Below, in pieces: positions 43,301-52,132 of a stretch of DNA of 64,000 nt; position 1 is the first letter of the stretch, and each line of letters opens with the position of its first letter. The stretch covers positions 1,054,001 to 1,118,000 of the forward strand of contig NZ_JAFVLN010000001.1 of the NCBI RefSeq assembly GCF_017377775.1, written 5' to 3'. This stretch comes from Streptomyces sp. VRA16 Mangrove soil (lineage in GTDB: Bacteria; Actinomycetota; Actinomycetes; Streptomycetales; Streptomycetaceae). The position numbers and the translations under genes were made by a program. The notes below the pieces were generated by a model. It made no database searches, was not told the DNA's origin, and saw only the letters and a program-made list of their open reading frames with translations.

Positions 43301-43486
43301 CTCCTCGACGCCGGGGCCCGCGTCTACGTCTGCGGCGACGGGGCCCGCATGGCGCCCGGCGTCCGTGCCGCCTTCCGGGCGCTGTACCGCGAGCGCACTC
43401 CCGGCGCCGACGAGCGGGCGGCCGAGGAGTGGCTCGCCGGACTCGTGGCCGAGGGCCGGTACGTGGAGGACGTGTACGTGGGCTGA
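40331..43486 (+). CDS. bifunctional cytochrome P450/NADPH-P450 reductase (CYP102/BM3 type)
   Basis: 1051-residue self-sufficient monooxygenase. The haem domain spans about 1-470, with AGHETTSG, NEALRLWP and FGTGERACIGRQ (Cys408 ligand). The FMN flavodoxin domain (about 490-640) has GSNYGTCTALAKQLADEA. The FAD/NADPH domains (about 660-1051) have RHYSISSSP, AAGTGLAPFRG and VYVCGDGARMAPGVR. BM3-type enzymes hydroxylate fatty acids and similar chains in the cytosol. A paralogous haem domain without a reductase lies at 26465. The gene is divergent from the PAS-LuxR regulator. Confidence 0.95.
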   Translation: MSHNALTPPPPTDGLPLIDITATGPVTAPLQQVMGLMRKHGPALVRRLHGRDVLFVADLDLVTELADEDRFAKHVGPALQNVREFAADGLFTAYNDEPNWSRAHDILMPAFALGSMRTYHPVMYRVARRLIDSWDRAAHDGSSVDVPGDMTRMTLDTIGLAGFGYDFGSFDSVEPHPFVESMVRCLEWSMKRLGRTPGRDCSAVDAAFRTDSDHLAQVVDDVIAARVRDGAACADDLLGLMLTAEHPRDGGTLDTANIRNQVITFLIAGHETTSGAMSFALYYLAKNPAVLDLVCREVDALWGDTPDPEPDFDEIGRLTYTRQVLNEALRLWPTAAAFSREAREDTLLGGSIPLRAGQGVSVLAPMLHRQPVWGDNPERFDPNRFTPEAEAARSVHAFKPFGTGERACIGRQFALHEATMLLAMLVHRYRLRDYADYRLTVKEALTMKPDGFTLTLVPRTPADRRHGTLPGHVAARTEQDPDTAGLPVRVRPGTRALFLRGSNYGTCTALAKQLADEAAALGCATEVAPLDAYAGALPTDRPVIVVAASYNGQPTDDARQFAAALDAEIPAGVVYAVLGVGDRNWAATYQHMPTRIDERLAAAGAERLCERAAADASGDLNGTVRTFTTRLRAALLERYGDPDATGAAPAPSSTYEIREITGGPLDAAAARHGLAAFTVTESHDLTAAEHPRTKRFLRLALPEGTTYRTGDHLTVLPAHEGTLVDRVLVALGLDPDTLLDVRDDRPRRAALTVDRPLSVRELLTHHVELTHRPTVEQVAVLAAANPCPPEAAALKAWTADDPRTFVELVEDHPALRGALGWTQLLGLLPPLKPRHYSISSSPDAGKPGHIDLMVSVLDAPAASGCGRHRGTGSTHLAALRPGDTVLGRVQPCRDAFRIRPEAPEPVIMIAAGTGLAPFRGAVAERHAGLAPALVYFGCDHPERDFLHADELRAADAAGAVSLRPVFSDAPVDGHLFVQHRIAAEADEVGRLLDAGARVYVCGDGARMAPGVRAAFRALYRERTPGADERAAEEWLAGLVAEGRYVEDVYVG

Positions 43487-43557
43487 AGTCCGCGCCCGGA
43501 GCCCGTGGCCGGAGCCTCGCATAGCGAGATCGTCACCGAGGGCTCAGAATCGGTTAC

Positions 43558-43794
43558 ATGTCCTTTATGTCCGCGGGTGTGACGTGGCTGGGACTGGGCC
43601 TGACGGTCGGTACGGCAGGCCTGGTGACCTACGGTCTGGCGGTGTTGCCGTGCTCGGCGACGGTCCGCCAGGAGGATGCCGAACTCGTCAGTCGCCCGGC
43701 CCGGCGCATGGCGCTGGGCCTGGCAGCACTGGCGGTGTCGGCGGTCGTGGTCGGGACGGTGCTGCTCCTGCTGGAGGTCACCGACTTCACGTGA
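43558..43794 (+). CDS. small membrane protein, two TM segments
   Basis: 78-residue hypothetical protein with hydrophobic segments at about 5-30 and 52-73, separated by a short charged loop (SATVRQEDAELVSRPARRM). I do not recognise it. It has no clear ribosome-binding site, but it ends four bases before a strong bidirectional-looking terminator shared with the convergent VOC gene, which supports a real gene. Confidence 0.55.
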   Translation: MSFMSAGVTWLGLGLTVGTAGLVTYGLAVLPCSATVRQEDAELVSRPARRMALGLAALAVSAVVVGTVLLLLEVTDFT

Positions 43795-43797
43795 GAA

Positions 43798-43831
43798 CGG
43801 CTGTACCGCTCGAAGCCGAGCGGTACAGCCG
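43798..43831. terminator. 15-bp perfect hairpin between convergent genes
   Basis: CGGCTGTACCGCTCG (43798-43812), loop AAGC, CGAGCGGTACAGCCG (43817-43831). It lies between the stop at 43794 (plus) and the stop at 43858 (minus). Stem length and position indicate a terminator serving both directions, of the T-tract-less kind common in Streptomyces. Confidence 0.85.
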
Positions 43832-43857
43832 GTGCGGCGGCCGGGATCAGGACGACG

Positions 43858-44250
43858 TCAGTCGTCGGCGCCGCTCCCGTAGGGACGGGTGATGACCTCC
43901 ATGCCGTGGCGCACGGGATCCAGGAAGTACACGCCACGACCGCCGTCGTTGTGGTTGATCTCGCCGGGCTGCTTGCCGTGCGGGTCGGCGAAGTAGGGGA
44001 TATCCGCGTCCTTGATGCGCCGGAAGATCCCGTCGAACTCCTCCTCGGTGACGAGGAAGGCGTAGTGCTGGGTCACGATGGACTCGGCGGGGACGGACGC
44101 GAAGTCCAGGGTCACGCCGTTGCTGAGGTCGAGCGCGACGAACGGTCCCCATTCGGCGCCGACTTCGAGCCCCAGGACGTGGGCCAGGAACTCGGCCGAC
44201 TCCCGGTTGTCCCGGGCGTGGACGATGGTGTGATTGAGCTGAACTGCCAT
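43858..44250 (-). CDS. VOC-family (glyoxalase/bleomycin-resistance fold) protein
   Basis: 130-residue protein made of two beta-alpha-beta-beta-beta modules. Metal-ligand candidates are His in LNHTIVHARD and Glu in RHGMEVITRP. GGAGG lies nine bases before the ATG ending at 44250. It could be a lyase, dioxygenase or binding protein; the single-domain size suggests a homodimer. No operon partner. Confidence 0.85.
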   Translation of the reverse strand: MAVQLNHTIVHARDNRESAEFLAHVLGLEVGAEWGPFVALDLSNGVTLDFASVPAESIVTQHYAFLVTEEEFDGIFRRIKDADIPYFADPHGKQPGEINHNDGGRGVYFLDPVRHGMEVITRPYGSGADD

Positions 44251-44648
44251 GGTGGATTGCCTCCAGAAGGCAACTCCGGCACCTCCATGTCTCACCCAGC
44301 CGGTGACCGACACGCGATGCGGCCGGGAGTATAGGCACATCTCGGGGCTCGCTGCCAGCGCTCGGTCCAGGGCCGGCCCCGGACGGCACATCTCCAGCCG
44401 GAGCGCCGGATCCGGCGTCCGCTCCGGACTGCGCCGCGACGCCTGGGTGATCCGCGGGGCCTCGCCCAGCGGGCTCTTTCCCCCGGCCGTCGGCAGCGCT
44501 CTCTACGCCGGAACCGAGCTGGGAGGCGTGCACCGGCCGGCGCCTCAGTAGGTCGGCTGGCGCCGCAATGCCGACCGGCACCGCAGTGGGCTGGGGGAAA
44601 GGGAGCCCATGCGAGGGGAGGAGCCCCTTCCTCAGCTCTGTTCAGCGC
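44251..44648. other. 398-base gap, no gene seen
   Basis: Open frames here are short and lack start context. The region contains the leftward promoter of the VOC gene and a TTGCCT-N5-AGGCAA inverted repeat (about 44256-44272) covering its ribosome-binding site. A GGTCGGC / GCCGACC pair near 44551-44576 could be a weak hairpin. Confidence 0.45.
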
Positions 44649-45824
44649 TCAGGCCGTGGCCTTGAGCGCCCCGTCGAACGTCGCCGCCGCCAGGCCGAAC
44701 GACAGCGTCATCCCGACCCCCGACGTCACCGCCACCGCCCGCACGCCCGGCGCGACGTCCCGCACCAGCAGCGGGCCGCGGGCGCTGCTCGCGTACACCC
44801 CCTGCCAGCGCTCGGTGACCCGTACCTCGCGCACCCCGAGCACGCGCGCGACCTCGCGCAGCAGCAGCGCCGACGTGGCCTCGTCCTGGAACGGGATCTC
44901 CGTGACGTCGTACGCGTGCGAGTCGCCGACCAGAACCGTGCCGTCGGGCAGCCGCGTGAACATCACGTTGGCGACGACGTCCAGCAACTCCGGGCTGTGC
45001 CCGGTCACTTCGGCGCGCAGCCGGGTCGCCGACGGCGTCGCCGTGAACGCGTCGTAGCGCAGCATCGAGGTCGCCGTCAGCACCGCCGCGTCCGTACGGA
45101 ACGCCGTCGGTGCCTCGATCCGCGCCATGGAGAGCCGGCACCGCTCGATGCCGTGCGCCTCCGCCTCCACCGGATACAGCCGGTCCAGGTCGTGCCCGAC
45201 GCAGAGCAGGATCTGGTCGCCGTGGACCGGGCCGCGAGCGGTGTGCACGGTGCCCGGCTCGACGCCGGTGACGTTCGTGCCCCACAGGACCGTCGCCCCG
45301 GGCTGCCCGGCCAGCCATGCGGCGAGTCGGGGCGCCGCCTCCCGCGGGTTGACCCGCAGGTCGGCGGGGAGCAGCGCGCCGCCCACCAGGTCGGCGCGCT
45401 CGTCGGTGGCGCGGCCGAGCGCCTCGCCCACCTCGTCACGGGTGCGCAGCCGCACCGCGTCGGCGCCGCGCTCGTCGCGCAGCTCCTCCAGGACCGCGAG
45501 CTCCGTCGCTGAACGCGCCACCACCAGGGCGCCTGCCTCGGGCGCCCACAGTCCTGCCTGCGCCGCGGCGTCCAGCCAGCCGGTCCGCGACCGCTGCGCC
45601 AGCGTGAGGAGGTCGCCCTGCTGGGCGGTGATGCAGCAGTGCCCGAAGTTGCGCACGGACGCGCCCACCGGACGCAGGTCCCGCTCGACGACCGTGACCC
45701 TCAGGCCGCGCCGCACCGCCTCCACGGCGTGCGCGAGACCGATGATGCCGGCGCCGACCACGACGAGATCGGCGCGGCCGCGCGGCAGGGTGACCGGCGG
45801 GGAAGGTGCTGTTGCGAAGCTCAT
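44649..45824 (-). CDS. FAD-dependent oxidoreductase, TIGR03364-like (phosphonate-associated)
   Basis: 391-residue DAO-family flavoenzyme with the ADP-binding motif VVVGAGIIGLAHAVEAVRRG, RNFGHCC, and the C-terminal SGVGMTLSFGLA FAD loop. The DAO subfamily TIGR03364 occurs in 2-aminoethylphosphonate gene clusters, where characterised relatives oxidise N-substituted aminoethylphosphonates. A phosphonatase-like hydrolase gene across a shared GntR gene supports this assignment. The ATG ending at 45824 is used. The divergent promoter carries two near-identical operators. Confidence 0.82.
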   Translation of the reverse strand: MSFATAPSPPVTLPRGRADLVVVGAGIIGLAHAVEAVRRGLRVTVVERDLRPVGASVRNFGHCCITAQQGDLLTLAQRSRTGWLDAAAQAGLWAPEAGALVVARSATELAVLEELRDERGADAVRLRTRDEVGEALGRATDERADLVGGALLPADLRVNPREAAPRLAAWLAGQPGATVLWGTNVTGVEPGTVHTARGPVHGDQILLCVGHDLDRLYPVEAEAHGIERCRLSMARIEAPTAFRTDAAVLTATSMLRYDAFTATPSATRLRAEVTGHSPELLDVVANVMFTRLPDGTVLVGDSHAYDVTEIPFQDEATSALLLREVARVLGVREVRVTERWQGVYASSARGPLLVRDVAPGVRAVAVTSGVGMTLSFGLAAATFDGALKATA

Positions 45825-45862
45825 GACGGCAAGCCTGCGCGGGGCCCGGCCGCTGCGGCAAG

Positions 45863-45878
45863 AGTTGTCTGTACAAGT
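45863..45878. promoter_or_regulatory. GntR-type operator, copy 1
   Basis: AGTTGT-N4-ACAAGT, a 6-4-6 inverted repeat with one mismatch, lies 39 bases upstream of the FAD oxidoreductase start (minus strand). Copy 2 (45948-45963) differs from it in one arm base. Confidence 0.75.
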
Positions 45879-45915
45879 TTCCCCGATGTTTACCGGCTGG
45901 AGATCACATGGGGGC

Positions 45916-45944
45916 TTGTCCCGGCAGTCGCCCGACTGTAAGAC
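45916..45944 (+). promoter_or_regulatory. candidate promoter of the gntR gene (leaderless)
   Basis: TTGTCC (45916-45921), 17 bases, TAAGAC (45939-45944). The GTG start at 45952 is seven bases further, with no Shine-Dalgarno sequence between. Operator copy 2 covers the expected transcription start. Confidence 0.45.
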
Positions 45945-45947
45945 TCG

Positions 45948-45963
45948 ACTTGTGAAGACAAGT
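45948..45963. promoter_or_regulatory. GntR-type operator, copy 2, over the gntR start codon
   Basis: ACTTGT-N4-ACAAGT is a perfect 6-4-6 palindrome that includes the GTG start of the gntR gene (45952-45954). Binding here would block initiation, giving negative autoregulation. Confidence 0.75.
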
Positions 45964-46758
45964 ACCGAGAGCGGGCCGCTGCACCAGCGGCTCGGCGCCG
46001 AGTTCCGGCGCCGGATCGAGGCGGGGGAGTGGCCCGAGGGGCAGCCCGTGCCCAGCGAGGCGCAGCTGTGCGAGGAGTTCGGCACCTCACGCGGCCCGGT
46101 GCGCCAGGCGCTGGCCCAGTTGCGCGCCGAAGGACACCTCGTGGGCGGACGCGGCAGACCGCCGGTGGCCCGCAGGGTCACCCCGTCGCAGCCGTTCGCC
46201 TCGCTCATGTCGTTCACCCAGTGGGCCCGCTCCATCGGGCGCGAACCCGGCCAGTACACGGTCGAGGTCGCGCGGCGGCGCGCCGGCCCCGACACGGCCG
46301 CGCGCCTCGGGCTCGACGAGGGCGCCCCGGTCGTCGACCTGGTCCGGCTGCGGCACCTCGACGGCGTCCCGGCGATGGTCGAGCGCTCCACGTTCGTGCT
46401 CGAAGCGGGCGCCCACCTGTTCGCCGTCGACCCCGACGCGGGCTCCGTCTACGAGGCGCTCATCGCGCGCGGCGTCGATCTCCACCACGCCCGGCACACC
46501 ATCGACGCGATCGCCGCCGACCCCGAGGACGCCGAACTCCTCGACGTCGCCATCGGCCACCCCCTGCTGCGCGTAAGGCGGTTGGCGTACACGGGCGACG
46601 GCACACCGGTCGAGTACGCGGACGACCGCTACCTGCCGTCGATGGCCACCTTCACCATCGAGAACACCGTCGGGGGCCGCACCGTCGCGGGCCGCGAGCA
46701 CTCCGAACCCCCGGCCGACCCGGCCGCACCCCGCTCCGTCAGTGAGGAACCCCAGTGA
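45952..46758 (+). CDS. GntR-family regulator, HutC/PhnF-like
   Basis: 268-residue regulator. The N-terminal winged HTH reads LHQRLGAEFRRRIEAGEWPEGQPVPSEAQLCEEFGTSRGPVRQALAQLRAEGHLVGGRGRPPVAR. The C-terminal UTRA (chorismate-lyase-fold) domain ends near residue 240 (PVEYADDRYLPSMATFTIE). HutC-subfamily members with UTRA domains sense small metabolites; PhnF-type members govern phosphonate genes. It overlaps the phosphonatase-like gene by four bases and is divergent from the FAD oxidoreductase. Confidence 0.88.
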   Translation: MKTSTESGPLHQRLGAEFRRRIEAGEWPEGQPVPSEAQLCEEFGTSRGPVRQALAQLRAEGHLVGGRGRPPVARRVTPSQPFASLMSFTQWARSIGREPGQYTVEVARRRAGPDTAARLGLDEGAPVVDLVRLRHLDGVPAMVERSTFVLEAGAHLFAVDPDAGSVYEALIARGVDLHHARHTIDAIAADPEDAELLDVAIGHPLLRVRRLAYTGDGTPVEYADDRYLPSMATFTIENTVGGRTVAGREHSEPPADPAAPRSVSEEPQ

Positions 46759-47447
46759 CCCGACGCATCGAGCTCGCCGTCTTCGACATGGCGGGCACCA
46801 CCATCGAGGAACACGGCGCGGTCTACGAGGCGCTGCGCCACGCGGTCGAGTCCACCGGCGTGACCGTCGCCGACTCCGATCTGCAGACCTGGATGGGCAC
46901 CGACAAGCGCGAGGCCATCGCCGCCCTCGTCCGCATCGGCGGCGGCACGCCCGACGCGGAGCTGGTGGAGCGCCAGTACGGCGTCTTCCGCACGTTCCTG
47001 CGCGAGCGCTACGCGCTGCGACCGCCGCAGCCGATCGGCCGCGCGGACAAGGCACTTGAGGAACTGCGCGCCCGCGGCATCAAGGTCGCGCTGACCACCG
47101 GCTTCAGCGACGACGTCGCGCTGCCGCTGCTCGCCTCGCTCGGCTGGAGTGTCGGCGAGGACGGCCTCCTCGACGCCGTCGTCACCTCCGACGAGGTGCC
47201 GCGCGGCCGTCCCGCCCCGTACATGATCCACCGCGCCATGGAGAAGACCGGCGTCGTCGACGTGCGCACGGTCCTGGTGGCCGGGGACACCGTCGTCGAC
47301 CTGGAGGCCGGGACCCACGCGGGCGCCGGTGTCGTGATCGGCGTGCTCACGGGCCAGTTGACCCGTGAGCAGCTCGAACCCCACCCGCACACCTACGTGC
47401 TGGACAGCGTCGCCGACGTCCCCGGCCTGCCGGAGACCCTCAGCTGA
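46755..47447 (+). CDS. phosphonatase-like HAD hydrolase (TIGR03351-like)
   Basis: 230-residue HAD-superfamily hydrolase. Motif I is FDMAGTTI (nucleophile and acid Asp plus the AGT sequence of phosphonatases), motif II is LTTGFS, and motif IV is [12 protein letters not shown]. Classic PhnX hydrolyses phosphonoacetaldehyde using a Schiff-base lysine in the cap; this subfamily is related but its lysine cannot be placed with confidence. The GTG start overlaps gntR by four bases. With the FAD enzyme it forms a phosphonate-use module lacking a transaminase and a transporter. Confidence 0.85.
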   Translation: MTRRIELAVFDMAGTTIEEHGAVYEALRHAVESTGVTVADSDLQTWMGTDKREAIAALVRIGGGTPDAELVERQYGVFRTFLRERYALRPPQPIGRADKALEELRARGIKVALTTGFSDDVALPLLASLGWSVGEDGLLDAVVTSDEVPRGRPAPYMIHRAMEKTGVVDVRTVLVAGDTVVDLEAGTHAGAGVVIGVLTGQLTREQLEPHPHTYVLDSVADVPGLPETLS

Positions 47448-49062
47448 GCGCCGCGTCCACGATCGCCTGCGCCTCGCTCTGCACCCGGGCGAGGTGCTCG
47501 GCGCCGAGGAACGACTCGGCGTAGATCTTGTACACGTCCTCCGTGCCGCTGGGCCGCGCCGCGAACCAGGCGTTCTCGGTGGTGACCTTCACGCCGCCGA
47601 TGGCCGCCCCGTTGCCCGGAGCCTCGGAGAGCCGCGCCGTGATCGGCTCGCCCGCGAGGGTGTCCGCGGTGATGGCGTCACCGGTGAGCCGCGCCAGGCG
47701 GGCCTTCTGCTCCTTGGTCGCCTTGGCGTCGATGCGCGCGTACGCGGCCCCCGACGCCCCGTGCTCGGCGGCGAGTTCGGCGTAGTACCGCGACGGCGTC
47801 TTCCCGGTCACCGCGAGGATCTCGGCGGCGAGCAGCGCGAGCAGGATGCCGTCCTTGTCGGTGGTCCATACGCCGCCGTCCTTGCGGACGAAGCTCGCGC
47901 CGGCGCTCTCCTCGCCGCCGAACGCCACCGAGCCGTCGACGAGCCCGGGCACGAACCACTTGAATCCGACGGGGACTTCGACGAGCTCGCGGCCGAGCGA
48001 GGCCGCGATCCGGTCGATGACGGCGCTCGACACGAGGGTCTTGCCGATCGCCGCGGACGCCGACCACTGCGGCCGGTGGCTGAAGAGGTAGTGGATGGCG
48101 ACGGCGAGATAGTGGTTGGGGTTCATCAGGCCCGCGTCGGGCGTGACGATGCCGTGCCGGTCCGCGTCGGCGTCGTTGCCGGTCAGCAGGTCGTAGTCGT
48201 GGCGGCGTGCGAGCACGGAGGCCATCGCGGGCGCCGACGACGGGTCCATACGGATCTTGCCGTCCCAGTCGAGCGTCATGAACCGCCACGTCGGGTCGGT
48301 CCTCGGGTTCACGACGGTCAGGTCCAGCTCGTACAGCTCGGCGATCCGCGACCAGTAGTGGACGCTCGCGCCGCCCAGCGGATCGGCGCCGATCCGCACC
48401 CCCGCCGACCGGATGGCGTCCACGTCGACGATGTTCTTCAGGTCCTCGACGTAGCGCTCCCGGAAGTCGTACGGCTCCCAGGCCGACTCGTCGCCGCGGG
48501 ACGGCGTCCAACTCGCGTCCTCCAGAAGCTCGTTGGCGCGCTGTGCGATCCATGCCGTCGTCGTCGAGTCGGCGGGGCCGCCGTGCGGCGGGTTGTACTT
48601 GAAGCCGCCGTCGCGCGGCGGGTTGTGGCTCGGGGTGATCACGATGCCGTCCGCGCGCGGCGCGGCCGCGTCCCGGTTCCAGCGCAGGATGGCGTGGCTG
48701 AGCGCGGGGGTCGGGACGAAGTCGTCGTGCGCGTCGGCCATGACCCGCACGCCGTGCGCCGCGAGCACCCCGAGCGCCGTCTTCAGCGCGGGCTTCGACA
48801 GGGCGTGCGTGTCGGGGCCGATGAAGAGGGGGCCCGTGATGCCCTCGGCGGTGCGGTGCTCCACGATGGCCTGCGTGATGGCGGCGATGTGCTTCTCGTT
48901 GAAGGCGCCGTCGAGGCTGGAGCCGCGGTGGCCACTCGTGCCGAAGACGACACGCTGCTCGGGGCGCGTGACGTCGGGCTCCCTCGAGTAATAGGCGTCG
49001 ATGAGCGCGTCGATGTCGACGAGGTCGTCCGGCCGGGCGGGTGTTCCTGAGCGGTCAGTCAT
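47440..49062 (-). CDS. pgm: phosphoglucomutase (alpha-D-glucose phosphate-specific)
   Basis: 540-residue phosphohexomutase of normal family length. It has the active phosphoserine in ITPSHNPP (Ser145), the metal loop [10 protein letters not shown], the sugar loop [10 protein letters not shown], and the phosphate-binding [16 protein letters not shown] near the end. It interconverts glucose 1-phosphate and glucose 6-phosphate, linking glycogen/trehalose and wall-precursor synthesis to glycolysis. It ends eight bases inside the convergent phosphonatase-like gene. Confidence 0.95.
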   Translation of the reverse strand: MTDRSGTPARPDDLVDIDALIDAYYSREPDVTRPEQRVVFGTSGHRGSSLDGAFNEKHIAAITQAIVEHRTAEGITGPLFIGPDTHALSKPALKTALGVLAAHGVRVMADAHDDFVPTPALSHAILRWNRDAAAPRADGIVITPSHNPPRDGGFKYNPPHGGPADSTTTAWIAQRANELLEDASWTPSRGDESAWEPYDFRERYVEDLKNIVDVDAIRSAGVRIGADPLGGASVHYWSRIAELYELDLTVVNPRTDPTWRFMTLDWDGKIRMDPSSAPAMASVLARRHDYDLLTGNDADADRHGIVTPDAGLMNPNHYLAVAIHYLFSHRPQWSASAAIGKTLVSSAVIDRIAASLGRELVEVPVGFKWFVPGLVDGSVAFGGEESAGASFVRKDGGVWTTDKDGILLALLAAEILAVTGKTPSRYYAELAAEHGASGAAYARIDAKATKEQKARLARLTGDAITADTLAGEPITARLSEAPGNGAAIGGVKVTTENAWFAARPSGTEDVYKIYAESFLGAEHLARVQSEAQAIVDAALS

Positions 49063-49137
49063 GGACGTAGTTTCCCATCTGCGTCCATGACACCCGGCCG
49101 GGGGACCTTGCCGTTTCCTGTGTGTTCTCCTGTGTGT

Positions 49138-49899
49138 TCAGGCGTCCTTGGGGAAGGCCGCGAGGGCCGCGGCGATGTCGGCCTCCGACGCCTCCTTGGT
49201 GATGCCGAGGCGGGACAGCGGCCCCGAGCCGTTCTCCTGCTCCAGCAGGGCGAGCAGGAGGTGCTCGGTGCCGATGTAGTTGTGGCCCAGGCGCAGCGCC
49301 TCGCGGAACGTGAGCTCCAGCGCCTTCTTCGCCTCGGCGTCGAACGGGATCAGGGCCGGCGACTCGTCCGCGCTCGCGGGGAGTTCGGCCGTGGCCTCCT
49401 GGCGCACGGTGTCGAGCAGCACGTCCTGCGCGAGGATCGCCTTGGCGCCCAGGGCCTCCGGCTCGTGCAGCAGCCCGAGGACCAGGTGCGCGGTGGTGAT
49501 GGTGGTGTTCTTGTTGGCGTGCGCCTCGGTCTGCGCGTGGACCACGACGTTCCTGGCGCGCGTCGTGTAGCGGTTGAAGCCCTGGCTCGGGTCCAGGTCG
49601 TTCTCCGAGCCCTTCGGCACGAAGCGCTTCTGCGCGGCCTGGCGCGTGACGCCCATGCTCTTGCCGATGTCGGTCCAGGAGGCGCCGGAGCGGCGGGCCT
49701 GGTCCACGAAGTGGCCGATGAGGTGATCGGCGATGTCACCGAGGTGGTCCGCCGCGATCACGGCGTCCTGGAGCTGGTCGAGCGCGTCGTTGTGGGCCTT
49801 CTTGATGGCATCGATCAGGTCGTCGAGGCGGACGGAAGGGGTGATGGCGGAAGGGTTCACGGCCTCCGCCGGACCCGTGGGGTTCTCCGGATGCGTCAT
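49138..49899 (-). CDS. HTH plus double Clp-N domain protein
   Basis: 253-residue protein. Residues about 25-70 are helical, and residues 74-93 (SWTDIGKSMGVTRQAAQKRF) form a clear helix-turn-helix. Two Clp N-terminal repeats follow: about 108-165 (FNRYTTRARNVVVHAQTEA, TTAHLVLGLL) and 185-240 (FDAEAKKALELTFREALRLGHNYIGTEHLLLALL). There is no AAA+ ATPase part. It thus looks like a transcription factor that carries the substrate/adaptor-binding domain of ClpC, suggesting a sensor of protein quality or of Clp adaptors. The ATG is six bases after a consensus -10, so the mRNA is probably leaderless and self-controlled. Confidence 0.85.
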   Translation of the reverse strand: MTHPENPTGPAEAVNPSAITPSVRLDDLIDAIKKAHNDALDQLQDAVIAADHLGDIADHLIGHFVDQARRSGASWTDIGKSMGVTRQAAQKRFVPKGSENDLDPSQGFNRYTTRARNVVVHAQTEAHANKNTTITTAHLVLGLLHEPEALGAKAILAQDVLLDTVRQEATAELPASADESPALIPFDAEAKKALELTFREALRLGHNYIGTEHLLLALLEQENGSGPLSRLGITKEASEADIAAALAAFPKDA

Positions 49900-49903
49900 G
49901 AGG

Positions 49904-49954
49904 CAACCCTAGGTTGACAGTCGAGGGGTGTCAACCTTCAGTTGACACCCCTCG
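49904..49954 (-). promoter_or_regulatory. palindrome-embedded leaderless promoter of the HTH-ClpN gene
   Basis: On the minus strand, TTGACA (49934-49929), 17 bases, then TAGGGT (49911-49906), six bases before the ATG. The -35 lies inside a perfect 14-bp inverted repeat with arms CGAGGGGTGTCAAC (49922-49935) and GTTGACACCCCTCG (49941-49954). A third GTTGACA half-site (49913-49919) overlaps the spacer. The hairpin also starts 10 bases after the aldo/keto reductase stop and may terminate that transcript. Confidence 0.75.
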
Positions 49955-49963
49955 GTCGGCTGC

Positions 49964-50998
<1,035 letters not shown>

Positions 50999-51016
50999 GA
51001 CGATCCCCTCCGCTTT

Positions 51017-51031
51017 AACGGTTCTACCGTT
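51017..51031. promoter_or_regulatory. palindrome upstream of the aldo/keto reductase
   Basis: AACGGT-TCT-ACCGTT, a perfect 6-3-6 inverted repeat, lies 19 bases upstream of the start, within a wider TTTAACGG...CCTTTAA context. It is probably the operator of an unlinked repressor. Confidence 0.65.
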
Positions 51032-51093
51032 CCTTTAAGGCGTGCCGTAACGATAGCAGGGGAGTCGCTGTAATGAAACTCTGGTTCCTTTAG

Positions 51094-52065
51094 TCAGGTG
51101 GTGGCGGCGTGCGGCAGGGCCGCCTCGACCGCCTCCGCCGGGTACGGGGTCCGCCTGCTGCGCAGCAGCCGGCCGGCGAATCCGTCGACCACCCGCAGGG
51201 CGGGCGCGTACGGGGCGAGCAGCGCGTCGACCGCGGACGCGGCCCCGGCGTCGTCGGGCAGGTGATGCCGCCGCAGATGACGCAGCGCCCAGCACAGGTC
51301 GTAGGAGCGCAGATGCCCGGCGAGGAACCGGGTCTCCTCGTCCGACAGCCGGAACCGCGAGCTCAGCGCGAGGCCGAAGTCCGCGAACAGCACCCGCTCG
51401 CCGTCGGTGAGCAGGTTGGCGAGGTGCGCGTCGAAGTGCACGACGCCCCGGCCGCCCAGGAAGGCGGTGGTCCGCTCCAGCTCCGCCAGGGCCCAGCGGT
51501 AGTCCGCCGGGTCGGTGCGGGGCGCGAGCCACTGCGCGAGCGTCTCGGGCACGTACTCCAGGAACAGCACCAGACTGTGCTCGGCCCCGGCCAGCTCCGT
51601 CAGCCGCATCCGCACCTCGGGAGAGCCCTCCCAGTGCGCCACCGCCCCGTCGAGCCCGCCGAAGTCGTCCAGGAATCCGTCCGGCGGCGCGTCCGGCAGG
51701 ACCCGCCAGTGATAGGTCAGCGGGAACCCGTCGTGCGCGCCCGACAGCACCCAGTTCGTCGTCATGATGTGCAGGGCGAGCTCCCGCCACGCCCCGAACC
51801 CGGTGGACCCGATCCCGTACTGGTAGAAGGCGGGCAGGTCGAACAGGTTGGCGGTGGAGCGCAGGTGGTGCGGGCTCAGCTCCCGCGCCGTCAGCGGCAC
51901 CCGCTTCACGAACGCCGGTGTGCCGTCGAGGTCGAGGACGCCCGAGCGCCCGCCGATCCCGCTGCCCGGGGACGCGGCGCTGTGCACCAGCTGCCGCAGC
52001 CGCCGGTCGTCGATCAGGGCGAGGGCGGTGGACAACCGGGCGTACCCGGTGGAACGGCGGTGCAT
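51094..52065 (-). CDS. protein-kinase-like fold protein
   Basis: 323-residue protein with kinase landmarks: a TPAFVKRVPL lysine strand near residue 54, VVHFDAHLANLL (HxDxxxxN-type catalytic loop, Asp and Asn present), and LFADFGLAL (DFG metal loop). The glycine-rich loop is poor. No TM segment. It could phosphorylate a small molecule or a protein. AGGAG lies six bases before the ATG ending at 52065. The neighbours give no hint of a pathway. Confidence 0.75.
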   Translation of the reverse strand: MHRRSTGYARLSTALALIDDRRLRQLVHSAASPGSGIGGRSGVLDLDGTPAFVKRVPLTARELSPHHLRSTANLFDLPAFYQYGIGSTGFGAWRELALHIMTTNWVLSGAHDGFPLTYHWRVLPDAPPDGFLDDFGGLDGAVAHWEGSPEVRMRLTELAGAEHSLVLFLEYVPETLAQWLAPRTDPADYRWALAELERTTAFLGGRGVVHFDAHLANLLTDGERVLFADFGLALSSRFRLSDEETRFLAGHLRSYDLCWALRHLRRHHLPDDAGAASAVDALLAPYAPALRVVDGFAGRLLRSRRTPYPAEAVEAALPHAATT

Positions 52066-52079
52066 GGACGGCTCCTGAC

Positions 52080-52124
52080 GGCACGAAGGGCGGCCGGGCG
52101 GGTGCCCGACCGCCCCATCGTGCC
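52080..52124. terminator. nested hairpin downstream of the GH87-like gene
   Basis: The outer stem is GGCACGA (52080-52086) / TCGTGCC (52118-52124), and the inner stem is GGGCGG (52096-52101) / CCGCCC (52110-52115). It lies nine bases after the stop at 52133 (minus strand) and is the likely terminator of that gene. Confidence 0.65.
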
Positions 52125-52132
52125 CTGCCGGA

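Noticed and set aside
40241..43522. A 1093-codon minus-strand open frame opposite the P450-reductase gene
   Set aside because: Antisense shadow of a well-supported enzyme, with no domain pattern.
45825..45951. DasR-type operator upstream of gntR
   Set aside because: The palindromes are ACTTGT-N4-ACAAGT. They lack the central GGTCTAGACC core of DasR sites, and the local GntR protein is a better candidate.
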